A stretch of DNA of 64,000 nucleotides from contig JAKPNN010000005.1 of the NCBI GenBank assembly GCA_029548365.1, forward strand, positions 31,243-95,242, read 5' to 3'. The notes under the pieces are model-generated. The model ran no database searches. It saw nothing but the letters and a program-made list of their open reading frames with translations, and was not told the origin of the DNA. Position numbers and translations under genes: made by a program. This document shows, piece by piece, positions 62,403 through 64,000 of this stretch (position 1 is its first letter; every line of letters begins with the position of its first letter). Source of the stretch: Chloroflexota bacterium. Its GTDB lineage: Bacteria; Chloroflexota; Anaerolineae; Anaerolineales; Anaerolineaceae.

Positions 62403-62801
62403 ATGACAGATAAGAGAATTCGAGTTCTAATCGCAAAACCCGGTCTGGATGGGCATGACCGCGGAGCAAAAGTGGTTGCCCGTGCCTTGCGGGATGCCGG
62501 CATGGAAGTGATCTACACTGGCTTGCGCCAGACGCCTGAAATGATCGCTGAAGCAGCCCTGCAAGAAGATGTGGATGTGGTCGGCCTATCAATTCTCTCC
62601 GGTGCGCACAATGCCTTAGTCCCCGCTGTGATTGAAAAATTGCATGCCAACGGGCTGACCGATATCAAGGTGTTTGTGGGCGGAATCATCCCGGAACCTG
62701 ATGCTGCCAGGCTGCTCAAGCTGGGCGTGTACGCCGTATACGGCCCCGGCACCGATACACAGCAGGTGATTGCAGATATCAAACAGGCCATCCAGATTTA
62801 G
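62403..62801 (+). CDS. Cobalamin-binding subunit of methylmalonyl-CoA mutase type
   Basis: This 132-aa protein is a stand-alone B12-binding domain like the small C-terminal subunit of methylmalonyl-CoA mutase. The lower-ligand motif [14 protein letters not shown] is near residues 15-28. The Ser-containing [14 protein letters not shown] near 64 and the [25 protein letters not shown] loop near 95 complete the signature. It would carry adenosylcobalamin for the large subunit, which is not in this window. The start at 62403 has GGAG upstream. It is followed at about 11 bases by meaB, the mutase-protecting GTPase. Confidence 0.92.
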   Translation: MTDKRIRVLIAKPGLDGHDRGAKVVARALRDAGMEVIYTGLRQTPEMIAEAALQEDVDVVGLSILSGAHNALVPAVIEKLHANGLTDIKVFVGGIIPEPDAARLLKLGVYAVYGPGTDTQQVIADIKQAIQI

Positions 62802-62812
62802 AATATTTGATC

Positions 62813-63832
62813 ATGATTCAAATTGACCCAATCGCAATTCGCCAGGGAGATCGCCTGGCACTCTCCCGGGCGCTGACCGTGATCGAAAACAATGCCCCAG
62901 AGAGCCGTGATTTACAATCAGCGCTGTTCCCCTTTACAGGCCAGGCCCACCTGATTGGCGTCACTGGCTCTGCCGGCTCAGGAAAAAGCACACTGGTCAA
63001 CCAGCTCACCAAGCACTTCCGCCAGGGCCAGGATAACCAGCTTGCCCCAAAAGTTGCCATCATTGCCGTCGACCCCTCCAGCCCATTTACGGGCGGCGCT
63101 CTGCTGGGAGACCGCATCCGAATGGGCGATTTAGCCGGCGATAAGGGCATTTTTATCCGCTCGATGGCATCACGGGGTGCCCTGGGCGGACTGGCAAATC
63201 AAACCGCGGCCTTTGTCACCGTTCTCGACAGCGCAGGTTTTGACCTGATCATCATCGAAACCGTCGGCGCTGGTCAGGCAGAAGTGGATATCGCCAGCCT
63301 GGCGCACACCGTGATCGTTGTGGAAGCCCCGGGGATGGGCGATGATATCCAGGCCATTAAGGCTGGCATTCTCGAAATCGCCGACATCATCGTGGTTAAC
63401 AAAGCCGATCGCCCTGGCGCTGAAAATACCATCCGAGCACTGCGGGTTATGCTGGAAATGGCTCAAAGAAAACATGACACCCATGCTGTTGCAGGAAAAC
63501 ACCTCCTGGGTGCAACGCCGACACCTACTTCAGAAAGACAGCAACCTCAATCCGGCTGGCTCCCGACCATTCATTCCACCACCGCCATCGATGGAAAGGG
63601 CATCGCCCCGCTGATTGACGATGTTCAGCGCCACCGCCAATACCTCACGCAATCGGGCGAGTGGCAGCAAAAGGAGGCATCCCGCCTGCGCCGTGATGTG
63701 CATGCCCTCATCCGGGATGCCCTGCTAACCCGGTGGTGGAAAAAGCTGGATGAGAACCAGTTTGCACAGATTTTGGATGATGTCATCCAAAGGAAATACA
63801 GTCCCATCGAAGCTGTGGAGAAATTACTGTAA
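62813..63832 (+). CDS. meaB: Methylmalonyl-CoA mutase-associated GTPase MeaB
   Basis: MeaB (ArgK-like) is a SIMIBI-class GTPase that protects and reactivates B12-dependent mutases. The 339-aa protein has the P-loop GVTGSAGSGKSTLVNQL near residue 47, VDPSSPFTGGALLGDRIRM near 85, the IETVGAGQAEVDIA switch near 148 and the NKADRPGA specificity motif near 198. The mutase subunit gene is directly upstream, as expected for this pair. TTG 62807 is an alternative start. Confidence 0.93.
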   Translation: MIQIDPIAIRQGDRLALSRALTVIENNAPESRDLQSALFPFTGQAHLIGVTGSAGSGKSTLVNQLTKHFRQGQDNQLAPKVAIIAVDPSSPFTGGALLGDRIRMGDLAGDKGIFIRSMASRGALGGLANQTAAFVTVLDSAGFDLIIIETVGAGQAEVDIASLAHTVIVVEAPGMGDDIQAIKAGILEIADIIVVNKADRPGAENTIRALRVMLEMAQRKHDTHAVAGKHLLGATPTPTSERQQPQSGWLPTIHSTTAIDGKGIAPLIDDVQRHRQYLTQSGEWQQKEASRLRRDVHALIRDALLTRWWKKLDENQFAQILDDVIQRKYSPIEAVEKLL

Positions 63833-63903
63833 ATTCATGATCGGCGTTTTCCGATCAGCTATAATAAAATAAAATTATTGGTGATAAACGGGAGAAGAAC
63901 TTG

Positions 63904-64000
63904 ATGAAACGCACCCTGATAAAAGATTTAGACCAGCACATCGACGAACAGGTGACCATCCAGGGATGGCTGCACACCCTGCGCGACCAGAAGAGCATGC
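63904..64000 (+). CDS. Aspartyl/asparaginyl-tRNA synthetase, partial
   Basis: The window ends inside this gene. The visible 32 residues (MKRTLIKDLDQHI and QVTIQGWLHTLRDQKSM in order) are the start of an OB-fold anticodon-binding domain of class IIb synthetases. The WxxxLRDQKS pattern fits the short archaeal-type, non-discriminating AspRS better than the larger bacterial AspRS, but AsnRS cannot be excluded. A GGAG ribosome-binding site (63891-63894) and a TATAAT at 63860-63865 precede the ATG. Confidence 0.6.
   Translation, partial: MKRTLIKDLDQHIDEQVTIQGWLHTLRDQKSM

Noticed and set aside
63839..63857. Palindromic GATCGG/CCGATC hairpin after meaB
   Set aside because: No U tract follows, so it is not a convincing intrinsic terminator.

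Overview
The gene content suggests a member of the Chloroflexota, most likely class Anaerolineae. This is inferred from the overall mix rather than from a marker gene. It includes many lipoproteins whose lipobox is followed by a Thr/Pro-rich linker, DUF3048 and DUF4349 proteins, LysM/M23 wall proteins, a large STAND/SpoIIE regulator, a SAM-I riboswitch in front of metH, and selA. No rRNA, tRNA, CRISPR array, prophage or insertion sequence was recognised. This looks like ordinary chromosome, with a more lineage-specific envelope region at about 27.8-46.3 kb.

Layout. 0-0.64 kb: an unassigned AT-rich stretch, then the RNase P RNA gene rnpB. 0.68-3.4 kb (minus): tgt, uppP and a small binding-protein-like lipoprotein in a tight operon. 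3.5-8.5 kb (plus): a PHP phosphoesterase behind a leaderless-type promoter, a membrane protein, a MobA-like nucleotidyltransferase, then prfA-prmC-tsaC; prmC appears to lack any AUG/GUG/UUG start. 8.6-13.6 kb (minus): an MFS exporter, a DUF4349 lipoprotein, a phosphoesterase and a DUF3048 lipoprotein. 13.7-20.2 kb (minus): a methionine module (promoter, SAM-I riboswitch, terminator, metH, bifunctional homocysteine methyltransferase/MTHFR), preceded by a type II pantothenate kinase whose stop codon overlaps the metH promoter. 20.4-26.1 kb (plus): membrane protein, selA, M24 peptidase, tsaD, ECF sigma factor, zinc anti-sigma factor, zinc-ribbon protein and OsmC-type protein.

26.2-36.7 kb: a second MFS exporter, an M1-type lipoprotein peptidase, a LysM/M23 protein, and a minus-strand operon of a polysaccharide-deacetylase-like lipoprotein plus three paralogous LysM/M23-like proteins that share a DxDGDG loop and a conserved Cys pair. 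36.8-46.3 kb: a five-heme cytochrome c, a ferric-reductase-like flavocytochrome, DUF488, an Ig/NBR1-like lipoprotein with a triplicated Cys-containing domain, a nucleoside-diphosphate-kinase-like protein split by a large insertion, a SIS sugar isomerase, a nitroreductase and a large lipoprotein. 46.3-57 kb: recF, def, a cNMP-binding/double-PH membrane protein, a divergent 1452-aa zinc-ribbon/pseudo-cyclase/STAND/TPR/SpoIIE protein, and clpC. 57-64 kb: queA and ruvB, a flavin-reductase-like protein, a Vps62-like membrane protein, a cobalamin-binding mutase subunit, meaB, and the start of an aspartyl/asparaginyl-tRNA synthetase.

Themes. Translation and tRNA modification are well represented (prfA, prmC, tsaC, tsaD, tgt, queA, selA, def, rnpB). 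B12/one-carbon chemistry recurs (metH, MTHFR, mutase subunit, meaB). Several genes have a consensus -10 box ending 5-7 bases before the start codon, suggesting common leaderless transcription. The most unusual proteins are the split NDP-kinase-like protein, the pseudo-cyclase/STAND/SpoIIE fusion and the M23 triplet with a putative calcium loop.
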